Assembly: GCF_900112955.1 (NCBI RefSeq)
Contig: NZ_FONP01000003.1
Span: forward strand, 93,898 to 157,897
DNA length: 64,000 nt
Source of the DNA: Peptostreptococcus sp. D1
GTDB lineage: Bacteria; Bacillota; Clostridia; Peptostreptococcales; Peptostreptococcaceae
Direction of reading: 5' to 3'
Made by a program: the position numbers and the translations under genes. Shown one piece after another: positions 8,517 to 18,011 of the stretch (position 1 is its first letter; each line of letters starts with the position of its first letter). Below the pieces are notes generated by a model that was given only the letters and a program-made list of their open reading frames with translations, had not been told where the DNA came from and did not search any database.

Positions 8517-9113
8517 TTATTTTAGAATCAATCCTGCTAAAAGACCTATTACAGCTGTAATTGCAATAATTTTGATAATGCCAAAATTTTTTTTTCTAAG
8601 AAGAAATATTCCCACACAAAATCCAGTTATTCCGATAATTTTCAAATTTGATAAAGCAATAATACTAGTCAAGCTATTTATACCATCAAGCCTTGCATTT
8701 TTGAAGATAGACGATGTGAATAAATCTAAGGTAGTGACGAAAATAAGACCACAAATCGCTGGCTTAAGTCCATTTAATATATACTCTATAGCCTTTATTT
8801 TTTTCCCACTAAATATGAGCCTTCCAAGTATCAGCATTAAAATACAGCTAGTAGTTACCTCTGCCATTGTGGCTACAATTCCACCTGGAATACCGGCGAC
8901 TTTAACGCCAATAAATGTGGCTGAATTAATAGCAATGGGACCTGGTGTTATTTGAGAAAGTGAGATCAAATCATTTAGTTCCTTGATTGTTAACCAGTGT
9001 GTATTATCGACAATGTATTTTTTTATAAGAGGAATTACAGCGTATCCGCCACCAAATGCGAAGGATCCAATTGGCAAAAAATTAATGTATAATTTAATCA
9101 GTAAATCTAACAT
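8517..9113 (-). CDS. chrA2: Chromate transporter, single-domain subunit (downstream)
   Basis: A 198-aa CHR-domain membrane protein with about six helices. The family signature is seen near the N-terminus (FLPIGSFAFGGGYAVIPLI) together with SLSQITPGPIAINSATFIG. In two-gene systems two short CHR proteins together replace one long ChrA; its partner is the gene just upstream, overlapping by 7 bp. The family exports chromate or takes part in sulfate-like anion transport. Physiological substrate in an anaerobe is uncertain. Confidence 0.88.
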   Translation of the reverse strand: MLDLLIKLYINFLPIGSFAFGGGYAVIPLIKKYIVDNTHWLTIKELNDLISLSQITPGPIAINSATFIGVKVAGIPGGIVATMAEVTTSCILMLILGRLIFSGKKIKAIEYILNGLKPAICGLIFVTTLDLFTSSIFKNARLDGINSLTSIIALSNLKIIGITGFCVGIFLLRKKNFGIIKIIAITAVIGLLAGLILK

Positions 9114-9673
9114 ATTTTATCCTCCTCAACAATTAAAAATATAGTTAGCCCAATCAATCCGGCAAATAATATAATAAGAACAGCTGATATATCTGTAAAA
9201 AAAGCCAGCAAAATAGATACAATTAAAATACTTGTGCCAAATTTCTTATACTTTGATAAAGCTTTTTTTGACATATTGAAAACAGTAAATCCCAAAATTG
9301 CACTCATTGCACCTGCCATGCATTCCATAATTGTTTGAATCAGTCTTATGTGTATAATGCTAGAATAAACATAATACAATAGTGAAATTACAATCAAGCA
9401 AGGTAATACCGATGCAAGCAAGGAAGTGAATGCACCACACATTCCTTTCATTCTATATCCAGCCAAAATAGATGTATTTATTGCCATTGGTCCTGGTCCA
9501 GATTGTGCTATTGCCACTATATCAATCATTTCTTCTTCTGCAATAAAAGACCTTTTCTTTGAAAATTCATCAATAATAACAGGTATAATCGTATATCCAC
9601 CTCCGAAAGTGAACATATTTATCTTAAAAAAAATGAAAAACAGTTCTCGCAATTTAATATTCTCATTTTTCAT
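9107..9673 (-). CDS. chrA1: Chromate transporter, single-domain subunit (upstream)
   Basis: A 188-aa CHR-domain protein, first gene of the pair. It shows the same signature in a diverged form (MFTFGGGYTIIPVI, then AIAQSGPGPMAINTSILAGY) and about six membrane helices. AGAGGTGAT precedes the ATG at 9673. Its 3' end overlaps the second chrA gene by 7 bp. The two halves are expected to sit in the membrane in opposite topology and work as a heterodimer (family knowledge). Confidence 0.88.
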   Translation of the reverse strand: MKNENIKLRELFFIFFKINMFTFGGGYTIIPVIIDEFSKKRSFIAEEEMIDIVAIAQSGPGPMAINTSILAGYRMKGMCGAFTSLLASVLPCLIVISLLYYVYSSIIHIRLIQTIMECMAGAMSAILGFTVFNMSKKALSKYKKFGTSILIVSILLAFFTDISAVLIILFAGLIGLTIFLIVEEDKIC

Positions 9674-9755
9674 AGCATATCACCTCTTTTTATATTTGTG
9701 TATTTATATATACATTTTATAACAAAAAAAAGGAAATATCAAAATTATTACGCAC

Positions 9756-9784
9756 TTTACATAAGTTTTTAAATAATATATAAT
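9756..9784 (+). promoter_or_regulatory. Sigma-A promoter of the TPR protein/CorA genes
   Basis: TTTACA (9756-9761), a 17-bp spacer and TATAAT (9779-9784), 45 bp before the ATG at 9830. Confidence 0.75.
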
Positions 9785-9829
9785 GATATAAGGAATGCTA
9801 TGCAAAGATTAAAATAGGAGGTGACTCAT

Positions 9830-11680
9830 ATGCCGCAGAATCCCAAAATGGATTATCTAAAGGGGAATTTTTATGAAAAAATTGGTAAGTCTGAACTGGC
9901 TGTTGAAAAATTCATAGATGCTGCGGAAGCTGGATATGATAGGGCCCAACTAATACTTGGACAATTATATGATAGCGAAGGCGAGCTTGAAAATGCAGAA
10001 AACTGGTATAAGTCTGCGTTTAACAGTGGAATCGACTATGCAGCTTTTAATTTAGGAAATATGTATTATAACAATGAAATATATGATACGTCTTTATATT
10101 GGTATGAAAAAGCTGCTGAAAAGGGAATATTATCAGCAAAAAACAATATGGGTGTAATTTATTATATATTGGAAGATTATGATATGGCTGAACAAATGTT
10201 GGCTTCGGCAGCAGATGAAGGCTTTGCTAAATCGTTCTTCAACCTCGGTCTATTGTATAGTGAGCTTGGAAACGAAGAACAATCTAAGATAATGTATGAA
10301 AAAGGTGTTGAGCTCAATGATGAGGATGCAACCTATAATATGGCTGTTATAGAAATGGAAGATGGCAACTTTAACAGATCTATTGAACTGTTTAAAAAAT
10401 TGATAAAAAAGAAAAATATAAATGCTTGCATAAATTTGGGATTGCTATATGAGCTGTCTGAAAACTATTTGGAGGCCGAAAAAACATATACGGTTGCCGC
10501 TGATGCTGGAAGCCCAATAGCACAGTACAGATTAGCTTATTTACTTGACAAGATGAAAAAGGAGTCTGATGCAATTCATTATTATGAATTGGCAATTGCT
10601 AAAAATCACACACTTTCTAAATATAGATTGGCGAATTTATACAATAGAAATAATGATACAGACAATGCCAGAGTTTACTATAGGCAAGCAGCAGATGATG
10701 GTATAAAAGAAGCAAAGAATAATCTCGCAGGAATATATTTTGAAGACAACAATTTAAAAGAGGCAGGAATATATTTTAAGCAAGCCATTGATGATGGATG
10801 TTATAATTCCTCTGAGAATATGGGGGATTTGTGTAGAGTTCTAAAGGACTATGATTTGGCAATTCATTATTATAAAATGATGCCGAGTAACATCACCAGT
10901 CAAATAAAGCTGGCAAATATGTACGAAAAAAAGAATGATATTGAAAACATGACTACTTGGTATAAAAAAGCTGCGGATAATGGAGATATTGAATCTTGCT
11001 TCAAGCTTGGGACAATTTATGAAAAGCTTGGAAATGAAAAAGGAGCATTAAGGTATTACAAAATAGCGTCTGAATATGGTCACGATATTGCGAAAATGCA
11101 CGTTGGAAAACTTCTGTTTACGATTGGAGCATACGAGGAATCCTTAAAATACTTAACAGATCCTGCCAAGTTGGAAAATATATACGCCTTAAATACTATA
11201 GGAGTTATGTATGACAATTTTTTCAACGATACAAAAAAAGCAATTGAGTATTATGAAAAAGCAATAAAGCTAAATTGTACGGAATCAATGTACAATCTTG
11301 CCCAGCTATTGTTGAGAAACTATGAATATGACAATGCAGAAAAATACTTAAAAATGGGATCTGATAAAGGTAATAAGAGATGTGAATATTTCTTGGCAGC
11401 CTTTTATTTCAGAAAGTCGTTTGAAATGTTTAAATCCCTAGCTAATATCAACTATGAAAATACACAGCAACTTGTATATGAAATAAGAAATCTTGACTTT
11501 ATCAGCGATCATTTACTTATTTCAGATTTTGATATAGAGCCATTGAAATACGAGGTAATCAAGGAAGATGTGGAGCCTCTGTATATATTGGATGTAGAGG
11601 AAGATGTCACTGTTTATTTTGTAGGTAGAGAGACCAGAATGGCTGTTGATCAAGGTGAGGTAGAAAATATAGACGTATAG
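9830..11680 (+). CDS. TPR / Sel1-like repeat protein
   Basis: A 616-aa cytosolic protein built almost wholly from helical-hairpin repeats of about 34-36 residues. Typical Sel1/TPR phrases recur: AAEAGYDRAQLILGQLY, NWYKSAFNSGIDYAAFNLG, WYKKAADNGDIESCFKLG. I count roughly 14 repeats from the start to about residue 540, followed by a non-repeat acidic tail ending in several Glu/Asp/Val strands. The ATG at 9830 is chosen over the GTG at 9821 because AGGAGGTGA overlaps that GTG. It likely acts as a protein-protein scaffold. corA starts 21 bp downstream with a good ribosome binding site, suggesting one operon. Confidence 0.85.
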   Translation: MPQNPKMDYLKGNFYEKIGKSELAVEKFIDAAEAGYDRAQLILGQLYDSEGELENAENWYKSAFNSGIDYAAFNLGNMYYNNEIYDTSLYWYEKAAEKGILSAKNNMGVIYYILEDYDMAEQMLASAADEGFAKSFFNLGLLYSELGNEEQSKIMYEKGVELNDEDATYNMAVIEMEDGNFNRSIELFKKLIKKKNINACINLGLLYELSENYLEAEKTYTVAADAGSPIAQYRLAYLLDKMKKESDAIHYYELAIAKNHTLSKYRLANLYNRNNDTDNARVYYRQAADDGIKEAKNNLAGIYFEDNNLKEAGIYFKQAIDDGCYNSSENMGDLCRVLKDYDLAIHYYKMMPSNITSQIKLANMYEKKNDIENMTTWYKKAADNGDIESCFKLGTIYEKLGNEKGALRYYKIASEYGHDIAKMHVGKLLFTIGAYEESLKYLTDPAKLENIYALNTIGVMYDNFFNDTKKAIEYYEKAIKLNCTESMYNLAQLLLRNYEYDNAEKYLKMGSDKGNKRCEYFLAAFYFRKSFEMFKSLANINYENTQQLVYEIRNLDFISDHLLISDFDIEPLKYEVIKEDVEPLYILDVEEDVTVYFVGRETRMAVDQGEVENIDV

Positions 11681-11701
11681 ATAATTGGAAGGAGGGGTAA
11701 G

Positions 11702-12637
11702 ATGATAAGATACTACAAATCAATAAACTTAAAACTTGAAAAGTTAAACGAATACGAACGGAGTTGTTGGATAAATCTTACCGAACCCACTTCTAATGAA
11801 ATAGACGAAATATGTGCGCTTTTAGAATTGGACAGAGATGTAATTACTGCTGCGTTGGATGATGAGGAGAGCTCTCGTATAGAATATGACGATGACTACA
11901 CATTAATATTGATTGATATACCTTTTGATATGTCCGACTCCAGAACTTCAAACTATATAACTATTCCACTTGGAATTATACTTGCAAAAGACAGTATAAT
12001 AACGATATGCTCAAAGCAAACGAGAATAATGAATGATTTTATAGTGGGACACGTCAAAGATTTTTACACCTTTATGAGAACTAGGTTTATCCTTCAGGTA
12101 TTATACAGAAACGCAAATTATTACTTGCTGTATTTGCGAAGAATCAACAAAACTACTAATGACATAGAGCAAGAAATCTATAAATCTATGAAAAATAAGG
12201 AATTGCTTCAGCTGTTGCAGCTTGAAAAATCTCTGGTATATTTTTCGACCTCACTTACTGCAAATGAGGCGACATTGGACAGACTTCTGAAGCAAAATAT
12301 CGTGAAGCAATATCTGGAAGATCAGGATTTATTGGAAGATGTAATCATCGAAAACAAACAAGCCTTACAAATGTCAAAGATTTATGGAGATATATTGAGT
12401 AGAATTATGGATGCATTTAGTGCAATCATAAGTAATAATCAGAATAATGTTATGACATATTTGACAATTGTCACTATTATCATGGCAGTGCCAACCATTA
12501 TTTCGGGTCTTTGGGGTATGAATGTAGGTGGAATTCCCTTTGAAAAATCACCTATGGGATTTTGGTGGGTTGTAATACTTACGATGTTGGTAGTTATTAT
12601 GTCCACAATATATCTAATAAGACAGAAGCTACTTTAG
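11702..12637 (+). CDS. corA: CorA-family magnesium/divalent cation transporter
   Basis: A 311-aa channel subunit. The N-terminal cytoplasmic alpha/beta domain is followed by a long stalk helix (about residues 140-240), then two C-terminal membrane helices. The selectivity signature GMN is present in GLWGMNVGG between the helices, near residue 275, and the tail IRQKLL is basic. CorA pentamers import Mg2+ (or Co2+/Ni2+/Zn2+ in some members). AAGGAGGGG precedes the ATG. No magnesium riboswitch is visible in the 21-bp gap upstream. Confidence 0.93.
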   Translation: MIRYYKSINLKLEKLNEYERSCWINLTEPTSNEIDEICALLELDRDVITAALDDEESSRIEYDDDYTLILIDIPFDMSDSRTSNYITIPLGIILAKDSIITICSKQTRIMNDFIVGHVKDFYTFMRTRFILQVLYRNANYYLLYLRRINKTTNDIEQEIYKSMKNKELLQLLQLEKSLVYFSTSLTANEATLDRLLKQNIVKQYLEDQDLLEDVIIENKQALQMSKIYGDILSRIMDAFSAIISNNQNNVMTYLTIVTIIMAVPTIISGLWGMNVGGIPFEKSPMGFWWVVILTMLVVIMSTIYLIRQKLL

Positions 12638-12716
12638 AATAAATAAAATATATTGCTACTTATTAATTAGTAATTATTAGAAATACACTTGATAATTATA
12701 GGAAAGAGGCATTATT

Positions 12717-13388
12717 ATGAATGAATCTTACTTTGAAAACTTATTAGGAATAGATACTTCAAAATTTGAGTATAGTGGAAATGGTTCATTTGAAATGTCC
12801 TATGAACCAACTCCCTATAATTCTATTATAAAATTGTTTAAAAAATATACTCCACTTGAAAATCCTCATTTTGTGGATTTTGACTCTAAAAAAGGTAGGT
12901 TTTCGTTCTTAGTAAATTATTTTTTTGATGCTGGATGTACTGGAGTAGAGGTACAAGCAGAATATCATAAAAAATGTTTAGAAAATCTAGCTAGCTACAA
13001 AGAAAAATATACAGAGAAGGCGAAAAAGATTTTTTTTGTAAATTCAAGTGCTGAGAAATATGCAATTTCAAGCTTTGAAAATGTGTTTTATTTTTATAAT
13101 ACGTTTTCTGTGAAGGCTTTTTCCAAAATAGTTGCAAATATACTTGAATCAGTTAAGGAGCATGAAAGAACAGTCGATATTATATTATATTTTCCAGCTG
13201 ATGAGTTTACATATTTTTTAGACAGAAAAACACCTTTTTACCATTTGTTAGAAATTTATCCTGAGGAAAAGCAATCAAACACTATGGATAAATTCGTAGT
13301 TTATAGATATGGAAAAACGACTGAGATACTGACAATAGAGATGCAGGCAGTATGTAAAGCTTGTATAGAGATATGCTCTTGCAAGTAG
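12717..13388 (+). CDS. Class I SAM-dependent methyltransferase-like protein
   Basis: A 223-aa cytosolic protein. The segment FVDFDSKKGR, followed by FFDAGCTGVEVQAEYHKKCLENL, looks like motif I (normally D-G-x-G-x-G-R) and motif II (acidic residue binding the ribose of SAM). The glycine pattern of motif I is eroded to SKKG, so methyl transfer is not certain. A later NVFYFYNTFSV fits motif IV of Dot1/RsmD-like folds. It follows corA by 79 bp and ends in its own terminator. The substrate is unknown. Confidence 0.7.
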   Translation: MNESYFENLLGIDTSKFEYSGNGSFEMSYEPTPYNSIIKLFKKYTPLENPHFVDFDSKKGRFSFLVNYFFDAGCTGVEVQAEYHKKCLENLASYKEKYTEKAKKIFFVNSSAEKYAISSFENVFYFYNTFSVKAFSKIVANILESVKEHERTVDIILYFPADEFTYFLDRKTPFYHLLEIYPEEKQSNTMDKFVVYRYGKTTEILTIEMQAVCKACIEICSCK

Positions 13389-13417
13389 TTTTATAAGACT
13401 ACTTGTAAGAGTTTTTT
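13376..13417 (+). terminator. Rho-independent terminator overlapping the 12717 gene's stop
   Basis: A 14-bp stem (13376-13389 with 13398-13411, one mismatch) followed by a run of T. The stop codon at 13386-13388 lies inside the left arm. Confidence 0.88.
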
Positions 13418-13461
13418 ATTTGAACCAGCGAACATTTACATATTATTTTTTATAAATATTT

Positions 13462-13491
13462 TTACATATAATTAAAAAGATATGCTATAAT
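13462..13491 (+). promoter_or_regulatory. Promoter of the phosphoglucomutase gene
   Basis: TTACAT (13462-13467), an 18-bp spacer and TATAAT (13486-13491), 38 bp before the ATG. Confidence 0.65.
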
Positions 13492-13528
13492 TGATTTAAT
13501 TAATCAATAATTAATAGGTGGTGATTTT

Positions 13529-15226
13529 ATGGGTTACATGGAAAAATATAATGAGTGGCTAAGCTCTCCATATTTTGACGAAAAAACAAAACAGGAGCTA
13601 TTATCTATCAAAGGCAATGATAAGGAAATAGAAGACAGATTTTATAGAGAATTAGAGTTTGGTACAGCAGGATTAAGAGGAATAGTTGAGGCTGGTACCA
13701 ATAGAATGAATGAATATGTGGTCAAAAAGGCATCCTATGGGTTGGCAAAGTATTTTTTAAAAAAATATTCTGATGCAAAGAGTAGAGGTATAGTAATCGC
13801 TTATGACAACAGGAATATGTCAAGAGAATTTTGCATGGTCGCTGCTCAAGCAATAGCAGCTGCAGGCTTGAAGGTTTATTATTTCGATGATTTGAGAACG
13901 ACTCCGATGCTGTCATTTTCTGTAAGAGATTTAAATTGTGTAGGTGGAATCGTTATTACCGCTAGTCATAATCCACCGAAATATAATGGATACAAGGTTT
14001 ACGGTGAAAATGGTGCTCAGGTTATGCCAGATGTAGCAAAGGCAATTTTGAATGAAATCGATAATATAAATGATTTTTCTGAAATTCCAAAATACGAAGA
14101 GAAAAAATATGCAGACCTTATGGTATTATTGGATTCAGAAATAGATAATAGATTTATAGAAGCAGTTAAAGCCAATATAATAAGAAATGATGTGATCAAA
14201 CAATTTTCAAGTGATTTTAAAGTGATATATACACCTCTTTGCGGTACTGGTAGAGTTCCCGTACTGAGAGTTCTTAAGGATTGTGGATTTGAAAATGTTT
14301 TTGTAGTTCCAGAAGAAGAAATGCCTGATCCAAGCTTTGCTGGCATAAAAACTCCAAACCCTGAGGAAAGTATCGCACTAGCTAGAGGTATTGAATTGTT
14401 GAAAGAAAAAGATGCTGATATTTTGATAGCAACTGATCCTGATTGTGATAGAGTAGGTGTGGCAGTGAAAAATTCTGCTGGAGATATAGAATTGCTTACG
14501 GGAAACCAAATTGGCGGTCTGCTGACAGAATATATTATTTCAGGTCTTAAAGAGAAAAATAGATTACCAAAAAATGCTTGCATGATAAAAACAGTGGTTA
14601 CATCCGAGTTTGGAGCAGATATCGCAAAATATTTTGATGTTGATGTTGTAAGTATTTTGACAGGTTTTAAGTTTATGGGTGAAAAAATCACTCAGTACGA
14701 AAAAGACAATTCAAAATCATTTATCATGGGATATGAAGAAAGCTATGGATATCTTGTTGGTACACAGTGTAGAGATAAAGACGGTGTCGTTGCAGCATTA
14801 TTAATCTCAGAAATGGCACTTTATTATAGAAGCAAGGGACTATCCTTATATGAGGCTTTAATATCTCTTTATCAAAAATATGGCTATTACAGAGAAAAAA
14901 CTATTTCTATAATGTTAGAGGGAAAAGAAGGTGGAGAAAAGATCTCTAGAATAATGACACATTTAAGAAATTCAAATTTGAAGGAAATATCCAACAAAAA
15001 AATTGTTGAATTATTGGACTTTGAAAAAGGAGTTGAAGGCTTTACAAAATCAAATGTGTTAAAGTATATTTTAGAGGATGGTTCATGGGTTGCATTGAGA
15101 CCATCAGGTACCGAACCAAAAATAAAAGTATACATAGGAACAAAGGATTCAATGGATGACAAGTCAATTAAGAAAGTATCAGAAATAGAAGAGTATTTCT
15201 TGAGAGAAATCAACGCGGTAGATTAG
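13529..15226 (+). CDS. pgcA: Phosphoglucomutase / phosphomannomutase (PgcA type)
   Basis: A 565-aa alpha-D-phosphohexomutase interconverting glucose-1-phosphate and glucose-6-phosphate, feeding UDP-glucose and wall polymer synthesis. All four family motifs are visible: phosphoserine loop TASHNPPKYNG (about residue 150), metal loop DPDCDRVGV (about 308), the sugar-binding GYEESYGY and the phosphate loop RPSGTEPKIKVY near the C-terminus. Full length for the long Firmicute type. The ATG at 13529 has AGGTGGTG upstream and its own promoter. Mannose versus glucose preference is not resolved by sequence. Confidence 0.94.
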   Translation: MGYMEKYNEWLSSPYFDEKTKQELLSIKGNDKEIEDRFYRELEFGTAGLRGIVEAGTNRMNEYVVKKASYGLAKYFLKKYSDAKSRGIVIAYDNRNMSREFCMVAAQAIAAAGLKVYYFDDLRTTPMLSFSVRDLNCVGGIVITASHNPPKYNGYKVYGENGAQVMPDVAKAILNEIDNINDFSEIPKYEEKKYADLMVLLDSEIDNRFIEAVKANIIRNDVIKQFSSDFKVIYTPLCGTGRVPVLRVLKDCGFENVFVVPEEEMPDPSFAGIKTPNPEESIALARGIELLKEKDADILIATDPDCDRVGVAVKNSAGDIELLTGNQIGGLLTEYIISGLKEKNRLPKNACMIKTVVTSEFGADIAKYFDVDVVSILTGFKFMGEKITQYEKDNSKSFIMGYEESYGYLVGTQCRDKDGVVAALLISEMALYYRSKGLSLYEALISLYQKYGYYREKTISIMLEGKEGGEKISRIMTHLRNSNLKEISNKKIVELLDFEKGVEGFTKSNVLKYILEDGSWVALRPSGTEPKIKVYIGTKDSMDDKSIKKVSEIEEYFLREINAVD

Positions 15227-15247
15227 TTAATATTATTAAATAGAAAA

Positions 15248-15292
15248 CAGCTCGTATACTACTCATTAAAATGGAGTATGCGAGCTGCTTTT
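15248..15292. terminator. Bidirectional terminator between pgcA and the yihY-like gene
   Basis: A 13-bp stem (15248-15260 with 15275-15287, one mismatch) and a 14-base loop. TTTT follows on the plus strand and TTTTCTATTT on the minus strand. The minus-strand gene's stop codon (15266-15268) lies in the loop. Confidence 0.8.
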
Positions 15293-16144
15293 AAAAGCCT
15301 CCTGAAGTGAATTTTTCTTTTGTATTATAAAAATAATCGAATTGATTTTATAACCGATGGTTATTGCCATGCTACATAGATAAATCCAAGTCATCAAAAC
15401 TATCATCGTCGAAAGGCTTCCATAAATTTGATTTATTCCACTGAAATTATTTGCATAGAATGAATACAAAGCAGAAAATACTATCCAAAGTATAGTAGTA
15501 ATGCAAGCTCCAGGTAAGCCCTGCTTAGCCTTCATTCTGACACTAGGTCCAAGTGTAAAAAGGCTCGTAAAAATATAAATCATATATGTCACTGGAATTA
15601 AAAATCTAACCACGTTAAAGATAAGCTTCAACAGAAAATAGTCACTGATAAGCTTTTCAATCAAAAATCCGATTTTTTTACCGTATACCAATAGAAAAAT
15701 ACTCAATAACGTCAACAGGAAGAAACCAATGGCGAACAATATGCACAGAATATTTAGCTTTATTAAGCCTCTTAGCTCTGCAAATCCATATGCAATGTTT
15801 TGACCTTTAACTACAGCTTTTACTGCCTTTGAAAATGTCCATGTTGCCAAAACAAAAGAAAAAATTACCAAGGTAAAGCTTCTGTTTTTTACTGCAGATT
15901 CAATCAAGCTATTTATAATCATATATGCGTCATCTGGAATAATTTGCAATAAAAATTTTCCGGATGCCACAACATTTATATCTGGGATATAAGCCATGGA
16001 AGCAATTAAGAATATAAGTGATGGAAACACAGAAATAGTTAAGTAAAATGCTGTTTCCGCACTTCTTGTGTACATATCTGGCACATTGAAAAAGTTTATA
16101 AATATTTTTATTGATGATACCATTTTTTTTATCTTATTCAACAT
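15266..16144 (-). CDS. YihY/BrkB-family membrane protein
   Basis: A 292-aa inner-membrane protein of the YihY (formerly RNase BN/BrkB) family. About six helices are visible. Family features include the early RSAETAFYLTISVFPSLIFL segment, the central LATWTFSKAVKAVVKGQNIAYG motif, and the late PGACITTILW and IYGSLSTMIVLMTWIYL segments. GGGAGAA precedes the ATG at 16144. The function of this family is not settled; older RNase claims were withdrawn. Transcribed alone on the minus strand, with its 3' end inside the shared terminator. Confidence 0.9.
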   Translation of the reverse strand: MLNKIKKMVSSIKIFINFFNVPDMYTRSAETAFYLTISVFPSLIFLIASMAYIPDINVVASGKFLLQIIPDDAYMIINSLIESAVKNRSFTLVIFSFVLATWTFSKAVKAVVKGQNIAYGFAELRGLIKLNILCILFAIGFFLLTLLSIFLLVYGKKIGFLIEKLISDYFLLKLIFNVVRFLIPVTYMIYIFTSLFTLGPSVRMKAKQGLPGACITTILWIVFSALYSFYANNFSGINQIYGSLSTMIVLMTWIYLCSMAITIGYKINSIIFIIQKKNSLQEAFKSSSHTPF

Positions 16145-16440
16145 AACAATTCTCCCATAAAAATAATATGAATATTTTCTGCTAACATATTATATATAAT
16201 ACCATAATTCTATATGAATTAACAAAAATATTAAATTTAATTCATTAAATACTGTATAAAAGAAAATATTTACCAGCGAGAAATATCTTATAAGACAGAT
16301 CGTAAAACAAATACTTTAAGAACGTTTATAAATATATTATTTATGCAGATAATCTAAAGGTATATAAAATTTAGTCGAATTATAGAAGAAAAATGTTATA
16401 ATATTAGTAGTATCTTAGCTTAAGGAGGATATTTTTAAAT

Positions 16441-17895
16441 ATGTCATTCATAGTTGGTCCTAGTAAATTTTCTACATATTTACCAAATAAGTATGTGGTA
16501 ATAGATTTGGAGGCAACAGGAAATTCAAAATTTAACTATATAATTGAATTGTCTGCGATAAAAATTGATAACAATGAAATAGTCGACGAGTTTAGTCACC
16601 TGATAAAGCCACCTGATTTTAGATATGTTGGCGATACAAGGAAAGTGAGCTCTTTTTCTATAAAAAAAAATAGAAAAATTTTCTACATTGATTCATTTAT
16701 TGAAAAGCTTACAGGAATTGACAACAAAATGATTGATAATGCGACACCAGAATCGATTGTGATAAAAAAATTCAACAGCTTTATTCAAAATAATATTATT
16801 GTAGGACATGGAATGGCAAACGATATTCATTTGCTCAATAATGCATATAATAGAGTTCTTGGTATTGATTTTGTCTGTTCATTTGTCGACACATTTGAAT
16901 TAGCATTGATTATTGACAATGTTGAATATTCACTTGTAAATTTATGCACTAAGTTTGGCATTGACAACAAAATTATCCATAGAGCAAGATCTGATGCCTA
17001 CAGAACATATCTGTGTTATGAAAAGCTGAAAAAAATTATAAATGATGACTCGGAGGGGGTATTTAGAGAAGGCTTTGATAATAAAATTAATTCCATGATT
17101 GCGTCGCAGAGGAATAATATGAATAGAAAGAGAATCAAAAAATTCAATGGTATGAATTGGAGTAGAATAAAGAAATTTCTTGAATCAGTTGGAAATCTTG
17201 AAGATATTTTATATGAAGAAAATATATTTGTGTCAAATTTAATGACTGATAGGGATAGAAAAAAAATTAAAGATATTGTCGAGTATTGTGGTGGCAATAT
17301 AAGTGATACAATTGATGATAACACTGGTTTTTTTATTTCAAATTTCAACATAGATATAGATTTGATAGATTCTTTTACTCAAATATACCGAAATGTATTT
17401 GAGCATACAGAAAAAAATACTGACTCTGAAATAAGTGATGAAATCGAAATTGATATCGAAGTCGACAAGATATATCACTCAAATTCACAAAAATACGATG
17501 AATTATACCTTATTTATTCATCTATTTTGAAGCATAACAGGATAAAGGTAATTTCCTTTGAAGATGTAATGAATTCATATAATCTGGGATACAATCCTCA
17601 TAGAGTATTTGATGAAAGTCTTTCAAGCCAGACATATGATAATACAAATAACTTTTATCTGTATCTGGATGGAACAAACAAATCAAATGTCGATATTATC
17701 AAAAAAAATATAATTGACAAGGGTGGACATATTAAGACGGTTCTTGACGAATCGATAGAATATATAGTTCTTGGAAAGAAAGATAATACATTTATTAATT
17801 CAAATGAGTTTATAAAGTTTATTTTTCTTATTTCTACAGGAAGTAGTATTTTTATAGTCAATGAGTCACGTTTCGAAAAAAAATCATTGGAATAA
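16441..17895 (+). CDS. DnaQ-like 3'-5' exonuclease with BRCT-like C-terminal regions
   Basis: A 484-aa protein. The N-terminal 200 residues are a DEDDh exonuclease domain: VVIDLEATG supplies Asp22 and Glu24, HGMANDIHLLN supplies the second-motif Asp, and HRARSDAYRTYLCYEKL supplies the third-motif His and Asp. The C-terminal half contains two stretches resembling BRCT domains: one near residues 262-305 (KKIKDIVEYCGGNISD) and one near 400-470 (LYLDGTNKSNVDIIKKNIIDKGGHI, shown in parts). An acidic linker separates them. TAAGGAGG and a TATAAT (16397-16402) lie upstream. Likely a DNA repair or proofreading nuclease; the exact role is inferred. Confidence 0.82.
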   Translation: MSFIVGPSKFSTYLPNKYVVIDLEATGNSKFNYIIELSAIKIDNNEIVDEFSHLIKPPDFRYVGDTRKVSSFSIKKNRKIFYIDSFIEKLTGIDNKMIDNATPESIVIKKFNSFIQNNIIVGHGMANDIHLLNNAYNRVLGIDFVCSFVDTFELALIIDNVEYSLVNLCTKFGIDNKIIHRARSDAYRTYLCYEKLKKIINDDSEGVFREGFDNKINSMIASQRNNMNRKRIKKFNGMNWSRIKKFLESVGNLEDILYEENIFVSNLMTDRDRKKIKDIVEYCGGNISDTIDDNTGFFISNFNIDIDLIDSFTQIYRNVFEHTEKNTDSEISDEIEIDIEVDKIYHSNSQKYDELYLIYSSILKHNRIKVISFEDVMNSYNLGYNPHRVFDESLSSQTYDNTNNFYLYLDGTNKSNVDIIKKNIIDKGGHIKTVLDESIEYIVLGKKDNTFINSNEFIKFIFLISTGSSIFIVNESRFEKKSLE

Positions 17896-17948
17896 ATTTT
17901 TGGATTTTTGCAAGAAAAAAAAATCTACAACCATTATCGTAGCTTGAA

Positions 17949-17977
17949 TTGACAATTAATGGCTATAGTTGTATATT
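17949..17977 (+). promoter_or_regulatory. Promoter of the alpha/beta hydrolase gene
   Basis: Perfect TTGACA (17949-17954), a 17-bp spacer and TATATT (17972-17977), 35 bp before the ATG at 18012. Partly complementary ACAAC/GTTGT stretches flank it at about 17930 and 17970. Confidence 0.7.
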
Positions 17978-18011
17978 ATTTTGTAGAAAAACAAAAAAAT
18001 GGAGGCTATAT

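Noticed and set aside
8485..8955. Open frame opposite chrA
   Set aside because: The opposite strand carries the CHR-family motifs; this one only mirrors hydrophobic codons.
14017..14691. Open frame opposite pgcA
   Set aside because: Overlaps the highly conserved phosphoglucomutase gene in antisense with no domain of its own.
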